64,000 nucleotides of DNA from Neptuniibacter halophilus (GTDB taxonomy: Bacteria > Pseudomonadota > Gammaproteobacteria > Pseudomonadales > Balneatricaceae). The notes under the pieces are model-generated. The model had not been told where the DNA came from, searched no databases, and worked only from the letters and a program-made list of their open reading frames with translations. Shown here piece after piece: positions 1 to 8,617 of the stretch. Position numbers and translations under genes: made by a program. The stretch covers positions 744,001-808,000 of the forward strand of contig NZ_AP027292.1 in assembly GCF_030295765.1 (NCBI RefSeq). Direction: 5' to 3'. Each line of letters opens with the position of its first letter. Positions within the stretch are counted from its first letter, which is position 1.

Positions 1-598
1 TGCCGGCCAATGCTTCAATCGCTTCATCAGCCGTCGCAGAAAACAGCAGAGTCTGACGCTGTTCAGGCACATAGCGCATAATGCGTTGCAGAGCGTCTGA
101 GAAACCCAGATCGAGCATCCGGTCCGCCTCATCCAGAACCAGATGCTGCAACTGATCCAGATGGAGGTATTTTTTATCAAGCAGTTCCAGAAGACGCCCG
201 GGCGTCGCCACCAGAATATCCACACCCCGTTCCAGCTTACGGCACTGATTTTCCAGCCGCACCCCACCAAACACAGCAATCGCCCGCATGCCTAAAGCCC
301 GGCCATAACGCTGCATCATCTCCGCCACCTGCTGGGTCAGTTCCCGGGTCGGGGCCAGCACCAGCACCCGGACCGGTCGCGGCTCCTGAGTATTAGGTGA
401 ACGTTGCAACTGCTCAATCAGAGGCAAAGAGAAACTGGCGGTTTTACCGGTTCCGGTCTGTGCTTCAGCCAACAGATCCCGGCCCTGCAGTACCAGAGGA
501 ATCGCTTTGGCCTGTATCGGCGTTGGCTTTTCATAACCCAGCTGCTGCAGGGTGGTTTGTAGTTCAGGGCAAAGATCTAAGGAGGCAAATGTGGTCAT
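1..598 (-). CDS. DEAD-box ATP-dependent RNA helicase, RhlE-like (C-terminus beyond window)
   Basis: This is the N-terminal part of a DEAD-box RNA helicase, which uses ATP to unwind short RNA duplexes in ribosome assembly or RNA decay. Reading the minus strand from the ATG at 598 gives, in order, the Q motif region (PTPIQ), motif I (AQTGTGKT), PTRELT, a GG motif, TPGRLL, the DEAD motif (DEADRMLDLGF) and SAT. That is the whole first RecA-like domain; the second domain lies off the left edge. A GGAGG-like site sits just upstream of the ATG. The AQTGTGKT sequence and short N-terminus suit the RhlE group, but without the C-terminal tail the subfamily is an inference. Confidence 0.9.
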   Translation of the reverse strand, partial: MTTFASLDLCPELQTTLQQLGYEKPTPIQAKAIPLVLQGRDLLAEAQTGTGKTASFSLPLIEQLQRSPNTQEPRPVRVLVLAPTRELTQQVAEMMQRYGRALGMRAIAVFGGVRLENQCRKLERGVDILVATPGRLLELLDKKYLHLDQLQHLVLDEADRMLDLGFSDALQRIMRYVPEQRQTLLFSATADEAIEALAG

Positions 599-755
599 GA
601 CAAGACTGCGGAGACAATTCAGAAAGAGCCCTATTTTAGCCTATACCGCTGCGGCCCCCTAACCTTATTAGCCGGCTGCAGGCGAATTCTTTACCTGAGC
701 GCCGCTTAAACAGCTAAGCTGATAGAGCCTCAGGCAATAATCCGGTGTCAACGCC

Positions 756-1049
756 ATGAATATCAGGATGATAATTTCTACCCCGCTACTGGTGCTCCTG
801 CTTGTCTCAGGCTGCAGCAGCAATCCGTCAGCAGAGCCTTCCGGGCAGCCGGCATCTGATCAGGACAGTTATTGCCTGAACGGCGGGCGCAACCAGCAAT
901 ACAGTTGTGACCCGGCACTGGCCTCCCAGCAGCCGGATATGCGTCCCGGCGAAGTGGATGAAGACTGGATGTACCGCACACTCGGAGAGATTAAACAGTG
1001 GATTAATCAACTTAAGCAGGAAGCCGGCGGCTCATCCCCTGCTCCCTGA
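756..1049 (+). CDS. Small predicted lipoprotein, unknown function
   Basis: A 97-residue protein with a hydrophobic leader (residues 1-19) ending in a lipobox (LVSGC). Signal peptidase II should cleave it and a lipid should be attached at Cys20. The mature part is short, polar and Ser/Pro-rich at the start, with three Cys in all and a predicted helix near the C-terminus. No domain was recognised. Its 3' end overlaps the 3' end of the convergent MocR-type regulator by 18 bases. The lipoprotein signal is clear; the function is unknown. Confidence 0.7.
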   Translation: MNIRMIISTPLLVLLLVSGCSSNPSAEPSGQPASDQDSYCLNGGRNQQYSCDPALASQQPDMRPGEVDEDWMYRTLGEIKQWINQLKQEAGGSSPAP

Positions 1050-2480
1050 CAGCGCCCCTCCGGCCAGCAGGTGGCGCTCTATCAGCGCCAGCCCGGACGC
1101 CATCCCGGCCTCGCTGTCCGCACAGTAGCCGATCACCAACCCCTGGTAGCCCGCTCCGGCTTCGCAGTAACCAGACAACCCCCGTACCCCAAGACCTGAG
1201 GCATTGAGTTGCCGGATCAGCTCCGCTTCATCGCGCTCTGCTGGCAGCCCGAGCACCATGTGCATCCCTCCCGGCGTATCCAGAACGGGTAGCTGGCTCA
1301 ACGCACTCTCAGCAATCAGCTTCTCCAGCCGTTGCCGCTTGTGTGCATAGAGTTTGCGCATTTTTTTCAGATGCCGGGCGAAATAGCCCTGACGCATAAA
1401 CTCAGCCATGGCGACCTGAGCGACCTGAGACAATCCACCGTCCATGAACCGCCGTGCCTTAACAAACAGCTCACAGAGCCGTTCCGGCAGAACCAGATAA
1501 CCCAGACGCAGTGCCGGGTACATGGAACGACTGAAGGTTCCGGCGTAGATCACCCGCTGGCTTTTACTGATCGAATACAGTGCCGATACCGGCCTGCCCA
1601 GCGCAAACTCGGAATCATAGTCGTCTTCCAGAATCCAACTGTTATTTTTCTCTGCCCAGTTGATCAGCGCCAGTCGCCCCTCCAGTGACAGTGTGTGCCC
1701 CAGCGGAAAGTTACGTGTTGGCGTCAGCCCCAGCAGGCGGGCAGCAGGCAGTGAGTCGGGCAGCGGATCCAGCTCCACCATCTGCAGATCACAGCCATTG
1801 CTGCGGAAAGCCCCTGCAGTACCGGGAAAGCCCGGTGTTTCCAGCACTACCGGATCGGCAGGATCGGTCAGTAGCTGAGCCACCATATACGCTCCCTGCT
1901 GCGAGCCGGAGGTAATCAGAATCTGTGCCGGATCGGCGAAAATACCCCGCTCACGAAGCAAAAATTCTGCGATCTCCCGGCGCAACCCCGGATCCCCGGC
2001 CGGATTAACTGAGCTCAATGCCGGCTGGCTGGCCGCAGCCCCCAGACAGCGTTTCCATGCGTTCTGCGGAAACTCATCCAGTGCCGGCACTGCCGGTTGC
2101 AGCAGACGACGCTGATCCGGATTCAGTGCCGGTAACTGCAGAAACTGCGCCGCGTATCCGGAGACCCGGATATCTACCTCCGGTTTCGCGGGCGAGGTAA
2201 ATTTCTGCAGCAGTTCGTCAGGCAACTCAGCGACAAAACTACCCGCTCCGACCCGACTCTGCAGATAGCCTTCCGCCAGCAATATCTCATAGGCGGCTTT
2301 AACCGTGTTTCTTGCAATTCCCAACTGCTGCGCCAGTTCACGGGTCGCGGGGAGGCGATATCCGGCCGGCAGATAGCCCTGCAAAATCGCCTGCTGAATC
2401 TGACGGGTCAGTGTCAGATACCGGGGTTGCTGTGCGGATTCGCCCTGCTGTGTCAGCAGGCTGATCAGATTAACACTCAA
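1032..2480 (-). CDS. MocR/PdxR-type GntR-family regulator with aminotransferase-like domain
   Basis: A 482-residue regulator with an N-terminal GntR winged helix (about residues 15-85, with the motif LPATRELAQQLGIARNTV) and a fold-type I aminotransferase domain (about 120-470). MocR proteins usually bind pyridoxal phosphate (PLP) and control vitamin B6, GABA or amino-acid genes. The PLP-contacting DDYDSEF motif is present. At the position of the Schiff-base lysine, normally GTFSK, this protein reads GTFSR (Arg318, codon at 1527-1529). It therefore may not bind PLP covalently. It is divergent from a pyridoxamine-oxidase-fold gene 94 bases away, which suggests that gene is its target; this is an inference. 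Confidence 0.92.
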   Translation of the reverse strand: MSVNLISLLTQQGESAQQPRYLTLTRQIQQAILQGYLPAGYRLPATRELAQQLGIARNTVKAAYEILLAEGYLQSRVGAGSFVAELPDELLQKFTSPAKPEVDIRVSGYAAQFLQLPALNPDQRRLLQPAVPALDEFPQNAWKRCLGAAASQPALSSVNPAGDPGLRREIAEFLLRERGIFADPAQILITSGSQQGAYMVAQLLTDPADPVVLETPGFPGTAGAFRSNGCDLQMVELDPLPDSLPAARLLGLTPTRNFPLGHTLSLEGRLALINWAEKNNSWILEDDYDSEFALGRPVSALYSISKSQRVIYAGTFSRSMYPALRLGYLVLPERLCELFVKARRFMDGGLSQVAQVAMAEFMRQGYFARHLKKMRKLYAHKRQRLEKLIAESALSQLPVLDTPGGMHMVLGLPAERDEAELIRQLNASGLGVRGLSGYCEAGAGYQGLVIGYCADSEAGMASGLALIERHLLAGGALSGSRG

Positions 2481-2574
2481 ATTGGGCCCATAAATTAAAT
2501 AAAAATGGATCTTATATAGACCTTATCACACCCCTAAACTGGGTCAAAACCGATTCATAAGAAGGAGCCCACTG

Positions 2575-3171
2575 GTGAGCGAATATCCGATCAGCAGCAG
2601 AACTCAGCTCAAGCGAAGCCCGAAAAAAGCCTGCTATGACAAACAACAGATCCGTGAAATTCTCGATGAGGCACTGGTCTGCCACGTCAGTACTCACTGG
2701 CATGGTCAACCGCTGGTACAGCCGACTATTCACTGGGTAGACGGTGATTACCTGTATATTCATGGCTCGAGTAAAAACGGCCTGTTTCAGGCTCTGCTGG
2801 CCGGCCAGCCAGCCGCGATCTGCGTCACCCTGCTTGATGGTCTGGTGTTTGCCCGCTCGGCCTTCCATCATTCAGTTAACTACCGCAGTGTGATGATCTA
2901 CGCCCAGGCGGAGCTGATCGATGAGGAACAGGAGAAACGCCGCCAGCTTGACCTGCTGATGGAGCGGGTCCGGGAAGGCCGTTCTCTGGAGGCCAGACCC
3001 GCGAACGATACCGAACTGAAAGCCACCGCTGTACTGGCCTTTAAACTGGAGGAGGTTTCCGCAAAAATCCGCCGCGGCGGGCCGATCGACGAAGCGGAGG
3101 ATATGCAACTGGATGTCTGGGCCGGAGTCCAGCCGATCACCCAGGTACTGGGCGAGATAGAACTGGACTAA
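2575..3171 (+). CDS. Pyridoxamine 5'-phosphate oxidase-fold (FMN-binding split barrel) protein
   Basis: A 198-residue protein of the split-barrel flavin-binding superfamily. Members bind FMN, F420 or heme and include pyridoxamine phosphate oxidase and many uncharacterised reductases. The N-terminal segment (VCHVSTHWHGQPLVQPTIHW, about residues 34-53) and the following GSSKNG segment are typical of the barrel. The start is GTG at 2575, nine bases after AAGGAG. Divergence from a MocR-type regulator fits a role in B6 metabolism or detoxification, but the substrate cannot be read from the sequence. Its stop codon overlaps that of the convergent permease gene. Confidence 0.85.
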   Translation: MSEYPISSRTQLKRSPKKACYDKQQIREILDEALVCHVSTHWHGQPLVQPTIHWVDGDYLYIHGSSKNGLFQALLAGQPAAICVTLLDGLVFARSAFHHSVNYRSVMIYAQAELIDEEQEKRRQLDLLMERVREGRSLEARPANDTELKATAVLAFKLEEVSAKIRRGGPIDEAEDMQLDVWAGVQPITQVLGEIELD

Positions 3172-4988
3172 AAACTGAAAAGCATCGGCACAAACAGCAG
3201 CGTCAGGGCCAGGGTCAGCAACTGAAGAGGGATACCCACCTTCACAAAGTCGTTGAAGCGGTAGCCTCCCGGCGTCATGACCAGCGTGTTCACCGGCGAA
3301 GCGATCGGCGTGGCGAAGGCGGTGGACGCTGCAATCGCCACGGTCATCAGCAGGGGTTCAGGGTTGAGACCTAACCCCTGCGCCGCAGCCAGTGCCACCG
3401 GTGCCACCAGCACAGTGGTGGCGGTGTTTGAGATAAACTGACTGAACACAGTGGTAAACACAAACAGACCAGCACACACCAGAACCGGCCCGCGCCCATC
3501 CAGCAGTTGCAGCAGGTTATCCACCACCAGTTGCAGCGCCCCACTCCGCTCCATGGCCCCCGCCAGCGGTAACATCGCCGCAATCAGGATCAGACTGGGC
3601 GCATTCAACGAACGGTACGCCTCATCCATTTTTACACAACCGGTCAGCAGCATCAGTAACATGGCCGTGAGTACCGCGGTCAGGCTGGATTGCCAGCCAG
3701 TCACCATCAGTATCAGCATCAACGCCAGAATCATCAGCGCCATGGGCGCATGTCGGGTACGTGCAGGTACGGAATCCTGCTCCGCCGGGGTATTCAGAAT
3801 CACCAGCTCATGCTGCTGTGAAAGCTTTTCGATGTACTCCCAACCGCCACATAAGAGCAGGGTATCGCCCATCTCGATCGGGGTACTCTGATACTCGGTG
3901 GCAACGGTCTGACTCCCCCGCCGCATACCGATTACACTGAGTTTGTAGCGATCCCTGAAACGCGCCTGCTTCAGGCTCTGGCCGAGTATCTCCGCATCCG
4001 GCCGGGGCATCACCTCTACCACACCAAACTGCTGGGCAATCTCATCCCGACGGCTTTCCGCAAACCCGCGTAGTTGCAGGTGGGTATAACCACACAGCCG
4101 TTCAACATCTTCGCTGGTACCGTACACTAACAGCTCATCCTGCGCGGCTATCTGGGTGCCGGACAGCACCGGCATCAGGCTGCTGAGCAGGCGTCCCTTG
4201 CGGCGAATAGCGATCAGCGTAACCTCAAAATGGGTCCGCATTCCGGCTTCCGATACTGTCTGGCCGATCAGCGTAGAGTCGGGTTTGACGACCACACTGT
4301 GCAGACAGTCAGCCACCTCATAAACTTCGGCCATCTGCCGCAACGTCACCCGGCCCGGTTGTTCACTGCGCGTTTCCAGACCTGACAGTAACCAGCGGCC
4401 CACTGTCATCATGTAGAACATACCCGCCAGCAGGATAATCAGCCCCACCGGGGTGAACTCGAAAAAGCCAAAGCCGCTCAACCCGGCCTGTTGCAACTGA
4501 CCGCTGACAACAATGTTCGGCGGGGTACCGATCAGGGTCAGCATCCCCCCCATCAGCGAAGCATAGGCCAGCGGCATCATCAGCCGGGCACTGGCGATAT
4601 TCGCCCGCCGGGCAACACTGATCACCACCGGGATAAACAGCGCCACGGCGCCGGTTGAGCTCATAAAGGCCGAGATCAGCGCCACCAGCGGCATCAGCAT
4701 CAGTAACAGGCGAAGTTCGCTCTCGCCGCCGGCTTTGATCAGCCAACTGCCAACCCGTGCCGCCACCCCCGTTCGAAACAGGCCCTCCCCGACCACAAAC
4801 AGCGCAGCAATCATCACCACAATCGACTGACCGAACCCGGAAACCGCTTCGCCCGGGGTGATAATGCCACTGAAACAGAGCGCCACCACCGCCATCAGGG
4901 CAACCAGCTCCATACGAATCCAGTCGAGAATAAACAGGGCGATCGTAATAAACAGAATCAGAAAAGTGAGGCTAACGTCCAGGTTCAC
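3168..4988 (-). CDS. SLC13-type permease with two TrkA_C domains
   Basis: A 606-residue inner-membrane protein of the SLC13/DASS (ArsB-NhaD superfamily) type. A block of membrane segments (residues 1 to about 210) is followed by a cytosolic insert carrying two TrkA_C (RCK_C) modules, at about 225-305 and 318-395, each ending in a DELLVYG- or DTLLLCG-like strand. A second membrane block covers about 415-606. Family members carry sulfate, dicarboxylates or other anions with sodium; the RCK_C modules may sense a small ligand. The substrate is not evident. The start is ATG, with no close operon partner; the nearest upstream gene is 175 bases away. Confidence 0.9.
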   Translation of the reverse strand: MNLDVSLTFLILFITIALFILDWIRMELVALMAVVALCFSGIITPGEAVSGFGQSIVVMIAALFVVGEGLFRTGVAARVGSWLIKAGGESELRLLLMLMPLVALISAFMSSTGAVALFIPVVISVARRANIASARLMMPLAYASLMGGMLTLIGTPPNIVVSGQLQQAGLSGFGFFEFTPVGLIILLAGMFYMMTVGRWLLSGLETRSEQPGRVTLRQMAEVYEVADCLHSVVVKPDSTLIGQTVSEAGMRTHFEVTLIAIRRKGRLLSSLMPVLSGTQIAAQDELLVYGTSEDVERLCGYTHLQLRGFAESRRDEIAQQFGVVEVMPRPDAEILGQSLKQARFRDRYKLSVIGMRRGSQTVATEYQSTPIEMGDTLLLCGGWEYIEKLSQQHELVILNTPAEQDSVPARTRHAPMALMILALMLILMVTGWQSSLTAVLTAMLLMLLTGCVKMDEAYRSLNAPSLILIAAMLPLAGAMERSGALQLVVDNLLQLLDGRGPVLVCAGLFVFTTVFSQFISNTATTVLVAPVALAAAQGLGLNPEPLLMTVAIAASTAFATPIASPVNTLVMTPGGYRFNDFVKVGIPLQLLTLALTLLFVPMLFSF

Positions 4989-5120
4989 AACAGGGCATCC
5001 GGTCCGGGGGAAATGATCACTGCAATATGCATGCTTTTACCCGGCTTGCCAACCAGACAGTTTAGCAGACAGGGCTCGTCTCCGCCCCTGGGGCAGGGTA
5101 TCGGTGTCATTGGAAAGAAG

Positions 5121-5155
5121 GGAGGGCTTGCGCCTGTAACACAGGGCCGCCCTCC
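5121..5155 (-). terminator. Long hairpin, probable terminator of the YaeH-like gene
   Basis: The outer arms GGAGGGC (5121-5127) and GCCCTCC (5149-5155) are perfectly complementary. An inner stem CCTGT/ACAGG (5133-5137 with 5141-5145) lies inside them. On the minus strand it follows the stop of the gene at 5164 by nine bases and is trailed by a pyrimidine-rich stretch, not a pure U run. The hairpin is certain; terminator function is inferred. Confidence 0.5.
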
Positions 5156-5163
5156 GGATTGAT

Positions 5164-5541
5164 TCAGAGATCTTCAATCTGACGGCGAAGATCTTCCATC
5201 TTCCGGGTCATAACTTTTTCAAGATGCTCCAGCTCTTCCAGCAGAACCTGTTTCTTCGACTGGGAATCGTGATCCACCTTGACCAGTTGTTCCAGCTCAC
5301 CGAGCGCACGCAGAAAGAAACCTGATGGTTCAGTTGCACCGCCGTAGGCCGTGCCGCGCTCCAGAGATTTATCGGCACGTTTGAACTTGAACTTCTTACT
5401 CTTGGAAAACCAGTCACCATGCTGACGGCGCAGATAGATCTTCAAAATATCCATATTGCCTTCAGTCCGGGTGCTGAATCGCTCGATCTCCATCGGTTCG
5501 TTAAAGCCCATCTCTCTGAGGACTTCAAACTGCTTTGCCAT
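5164..5541 (-). CDS. YaeH-like (UPF0325/DUF3461) protein
   Basis: A 125-residue cytosolic protein matching the YaeH/DUF3461 pattern: an N-terminal MGFNEPMEIERFSTRTEGN segment, then DILKIYLRRQHGDWFSKSKKFKF, then a charged C-terminal helix (about residues 75-125) likely to form a coiled coil. E. coli YaeH is of similar length and carries the equivalent NPEEIDRYS and NDILKIYF segments. The molecular role of the family is unknown. A GGAG/AGGG site precedes the ATG. The gene follows the AAA ATPase on the same strand with a gap of about 107 bases containing a hairpin, so co-transcription is possible but not assured. Confidence 0.85.
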   Translation of the reverse strand: MAKQFEVLREMGFNEPMEIERFSTRTEGNMDILKIYLRRQHGDWFSKSKKFKFKRADKSLERGTAYGGATEPSGFFLRALGELEQLVKVDHDSQSKKQVLLEELEHLEKVMTRKMEDLRRQIEDL

Positions 5542-5595
5542 AGACCCTACTCCGCATCTTATTGCTTAACGTATTAATTCATCCAGAAGTGTAGA

Positions 5596-5616
5596 CCCAA
5601 ATTCGCCCCATTTGGG
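5596..5616. other. Inverted repeat between the AAA ATPase and YaeH-like genes
   Basis: CCCAAAT and ATTTGGG form a perfect 7-bp stem around a 7-base loop, 33 bases past the stop of the AAA ATPase gene (minus strand). No U run follows, so it may be a weak terminator, an mRNA-stabilising stem or an operator for the downstream gene. Confidence 0.35.
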
Positions 5617-5648
5617 AGAAGCCGGTACACAAAACCGCCTTCCCTGCA

Positions 5649-7127
5649 CTAATCGCAGGGGACGGTCCGTTGTGAGGCCCAGGCCCTGAGTTCGGCAATC
5701 TGCTCCGCCATCACCACAGAAAGCGGCTGGGTTTTTCGCAGTTCCGCCAGTAATATTGCCTGATTCAGCTCACTCTCTTGTGCATGGGCTGTGTAAAACG
5801 CAGACACTACCGCTTGCTCAATCTCAGCCCCGGAGAATCCTTCACTGGCCTCAACCAGACGGGCAAAATCAAACGCAGCAGGGTCCGCCTTCTGGCGCTT
5901 AAGATGGATATCAAACACCTTGAAGCGGATCTCCTCATCTGGCAGATCCACGAAGAAGATCTCATCGAAACGGCCCTTGCGCACCAGTTCCGGTGGCAGC
6001 GCCTGTATATTGTTAGCCGTCGCCACCAGAAACACCGGGGCTTTTTTCTCTGCCATCCAGGTCAGCAGGGTACCCAGCATCCGACTGGCAGGACCGCTGC
6101 TTTCCCCGCCATCAGCGGATATCCCCTTTTCGATCTCATCCAGCCAGAGCACGCAGGGCGCCATCACCTCAGCAGTTTGCAACGCCTCGCGCAGGTTCTT
6201 TTCACTCTCTCCGTAATATTTATTGTACAGCGCGCCAAAATCCAGCCGTAACAGCGGCGCGTGCCAGCTCCCTGCCACGGCCTTGGCTGCCAGACTCTTA
6301 CCGCAGCCCTGTACCCCCAGCAGTAACATCCCTTTTGGCGCAGGCGTATCCGGGAGACTGGATGCATCCCCGTTAAAAAACACTTTGCGCTCATCCAGCC
6401 ATTGTTTCAGTCGCCTGAAGCCGGCTACTTCAGAGAATTGCGCGGTATCGTACTCAAAGTGCAGGTTATCCTGTTCACTGAGCAGCTTGTATTTCGCCCG
6501 GTTAACCTCAGGGATATCACTGGCGGTAATCGCGCCATCATCAAAGATCGCGTTCCGCGCCAGACGGCGGGCATCGGTACGGGTCAGACCGGTCAGATTG
6601 GACACCAGCAATTGCAGATTTTCCTGACTCGCCTGAACCCGCGCACCAGAACGTTTCAGCCAGTTCTGAGCCTCCTCCCGGACAATCCGCTCAATCTCGT
6701 TACGCCCGGGAAGTGAAATCTCCAGCCGGGCGCTGAGCTTACGCAGCTCAACCGGCACCTCAAACGCATGACTCAGCAGGATGACCCGATGGCCGAGCGT
6801 TTCATAGTTCAGGGCGATATCCTTCAGCAGACGGATATGCATCGGCTCATCCATAAACGGATGCAGATCCGCCATGATATAAACCCCGGGGTTACTGACC
6901 GACTTGATATGCTGCAGCGCCTCGGTGGGCTGCGAGAACAGTTTCTGCGCCGGCATCGGCTGATCAAGGCGCCTGATCCCCTCAGTGAGGGTCCACTTAA
7001 ACAACGGTCGCTGGTAGCTGTGGCGTAGCTGCAACAGCAGTTCAACCACCTGATTTTCCTCTGTACTTTCAATCACCAGCAACGGAATTTCGGATTGAAT
7101 CAGTACCTCAAGTTCATGCTGCAGCAC
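5649..7127 (-). CDS. AAA-family ATPase, Ycf46-like
   Basis: A 492-residue protein with an N-terminal regulatory region (residues 1 to about 225) and a C-terminal AAA module (about 230-480). The module has Walker A (GVQGCGKS), Walker B (VLWLDEIEKG), a sensor-1 Asn in FLVATANN and an arginine finger region (ELVRKGRFDEIFFVDLP). This matches the Ycf46-like group found in cyanobacteria and many proteobacteria. A regulatory role in photosynthesis or carbon acquisition is reported for cyanobacteria; in other bacteria the role is unknown. The start is GTG at 7127 after AAGGGAAGAG; no in-frame ATG lies nearby. Confidence 0.88.
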   Translation of the reverse strand: MLQHELEVLIQSEIPLLVIESTEENQVVELLLQLRHSYQRPLFKWTLTEGIRRLDQPMPAQKLFSQPTEALQHIKSVSNPGVYIMADLHPFMDEPMHIRLLKDIALNYETLGHRVILLSHAFEVPVELRKLSARLEISLPGRNEIERIVREEAQNWLKRSGARVQASQENLQLLVSNLTGLTRTDARRLARNAIFDDGAITASDIPEVNRAKYKLLSEQDNLHFEYDTAQFSEVAGFRRLKQWLDERKVFFNGDASSLPDTPAPKGMLLLGVQGCGKSLAAKAVAGSWHAPLLRLDFGALYNKYYGESEKNLREALQTAEVMAPCVLWLDEIEKGISADGGESSGPASRMLGTLLTWMAEKKAPVFLVATANNIQALPPELVRKGRFDEIFFVDLPDEEIRFKVFDIHLKRQKADPAAFDFARLVEASEGFSGAEIEQAVVSAFYTAHAQESELNQAILLAELRKTQPLSVVMAEQIAELRAWASQRTVPCD

Positions 7128-7304
7128 GGCGCTCTTCCCTTTTATTTACGCTTGCACCAATCTAATACAAAGCACAACAGGGCGCCACACCTCCCGGTTT
7201 AGGATCAGGATGCAGCCCTGACCAGAAAACTGTGGTATAGGTGTCAGGGTAACGGACAGTGTCTGCCTCACTGCTATCACCGACAAGGACGGGAACCCCT
7301 GACA

Positions 7305-8600
7305 ATGGGCTTTTATGCGCTGGTATTCTTTCTTCTGGTAGCCGGATATTCACTTTTCTCCAAGCGTCTGGACAGCGACAAAATTTCGCTGCCCACACTG
7401 TTTGCTTTTGGCGGTCTGCTCTGTGCGCTGGGGATGCCCTGGCTGATCCCCGAAACAGAACAGCCGGCCAAAGCAGAGAGTCTGGAAGTGATCAGCCTGC
7501 TGGCAGAACTCACGCTGGTCATCGTCCTGTTTTCGGATGCCTCTCTGCTTCGCTGGTCAGCTCTGCGCTATAACTGGAAGATTCCGGCTCGCATGCTCAC
7601 CATCGGCATGCCATTGAGCATCCTCCTGGGCATGCTGGTCACCTGGTTGTTCCTGCCCGATCTCGCCTGGCCCGGCCTGCTGTTCCTTGCGGCAACCCTT
7701 GCCGCTACCGATGCCTCTCTGGCAAAACCGGTGGTCACCGATCTTCGGGTACCGGGCCCGATCCGGGATGCAATCAATATGGAGAGTGGTCTGAATGACG
7801 GCCTCGCGGTGCCCATGGTGATCTATTCCGCTGCACTGATCGCAGCATCCGCAGGGGACTTAAATACCACCACGCTGAACCCCGGCAGCTTTATTCTGCG
7901 CGAACTGGTTCTTGCCCCTTTGCTCGGCGCTCTGATCAGCTTTCTGCTGGCCAAAGGGTTCAATATGGAGAAACGACTCAACGGATATGCGGCGAGTCAG
8001 CACCCCGGAGGATTTGCTGAGGAGTACCAGAGCATCTTCTTTCTGGCCACGGCCTGTATCTGTTACAGCATTGCCGAACTGCTGCAGTCCAGTGGTTTTA
8101 TTGCCGCCTTTGTCGGCGGACTGGTGTTTGGCAACACGGTTAAACAGCATAAAAAGTTTATTGAACAGTTTATGGATGCTGAGGGCCAGTTGTTCACCAT
8201 GCTGACCTTCTTCCTGTTCGGCCTGTTTATGATTCCGATCTGTATTGAGTATTTTAGCTGGAATATGCTGCTTCTGGCGCTCTGCTATCTGACGCTGGTT
8301 CGCATGCTACCGGTGTGGTTATCGTTACTCGGGGCGCGACAAACTCCGCTGCAGGCATCAGGTCCGGCCCGGCCACGCCCGCTGACCACCCGGGAAAAGC
8401 TGTTTATGGCATGGTTTGGCCCGCGGGGTCTCGCGTCTGTACTGTTTGCTCTGCTGTTCATGCAAAGCCATCAGTTCATCCAGTACAGTGACCTGATCGC
8501 CTGTATCGTAATGACCGTTATTCTGTCGATTATGCTGCATGGGGTATCCGCCGCTTCTCTCTGCGAAAAACTTTACCGAAGAAGGTTTCCGCAGAAATAA
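7305..8600 (+). CDS. Sodium/proton antiporter, CPA1 (NhaP/NHE) type
   Basis: A 431-residue integral membrane protein with about 12 hydrophobic segments. The conserved CPA1 features are present: a TDASLAKPVVTD segment near residue 145 and the ESGLNDGLAVP motif (about 163), whose ND pair corresponds to the ion-binding site, plus a late WFGPRGLASVLFALL helix with an essential-type Arg. It should exchange sodium or potassium for protons across the inner membrane and so help pH and salt balance. It lacks the long cytosolic tail of many NhaP proteins. Downstream is a convergent lipoprotein gene 17 bases away. Confidence 0.92.
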   Translation: MGFYALVFFLLVAGYSLFSKRLDSDKISLPTLFAFGGLLCALGMPWLIPETEQPAKAESLEVISLLAELTLVIVLFSDASLLRWSALRYNWKIPARMLTIGMPLSILLGMLVTWLFLPDLAWPGLLFLAATLAATDASLAKPVVTDLRVPGPIRDAINMESGLNDGLAVPMVIYSAALIAASAGDLNTTTLNPGSFILRELVLAPLLGALISFLLAKGFNMEKRLNGYAASQHPGGFAEEYQSIFFLATACICYSIAELLQSSGFIAAFVGGLVFGNTVKQHKKFIEQFMDAEGQLFTMLTFFLFGLFMIPICIEYFSWNMLLLALCYLTLVRMLPVWLSLLGARQTPLQASGPARPRPLTTREKLFMAWFGPRGLASVLFALLFMQSHQFIQYSDLIACIVMTVILSIMLHGVSAASLCEKLYRRRFPQK

Positions 8601-8617
8601 GCAGCCCTGCCCCCGGC

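Noticed and set aside
2504..2526. Operator for the MocR-type regulator between the divergent genes
   Set aside because: Some partial repeats (ATGGATCT, AGACC) can be seen, but they do not align as a convincing direct or inverted repeat by eye.
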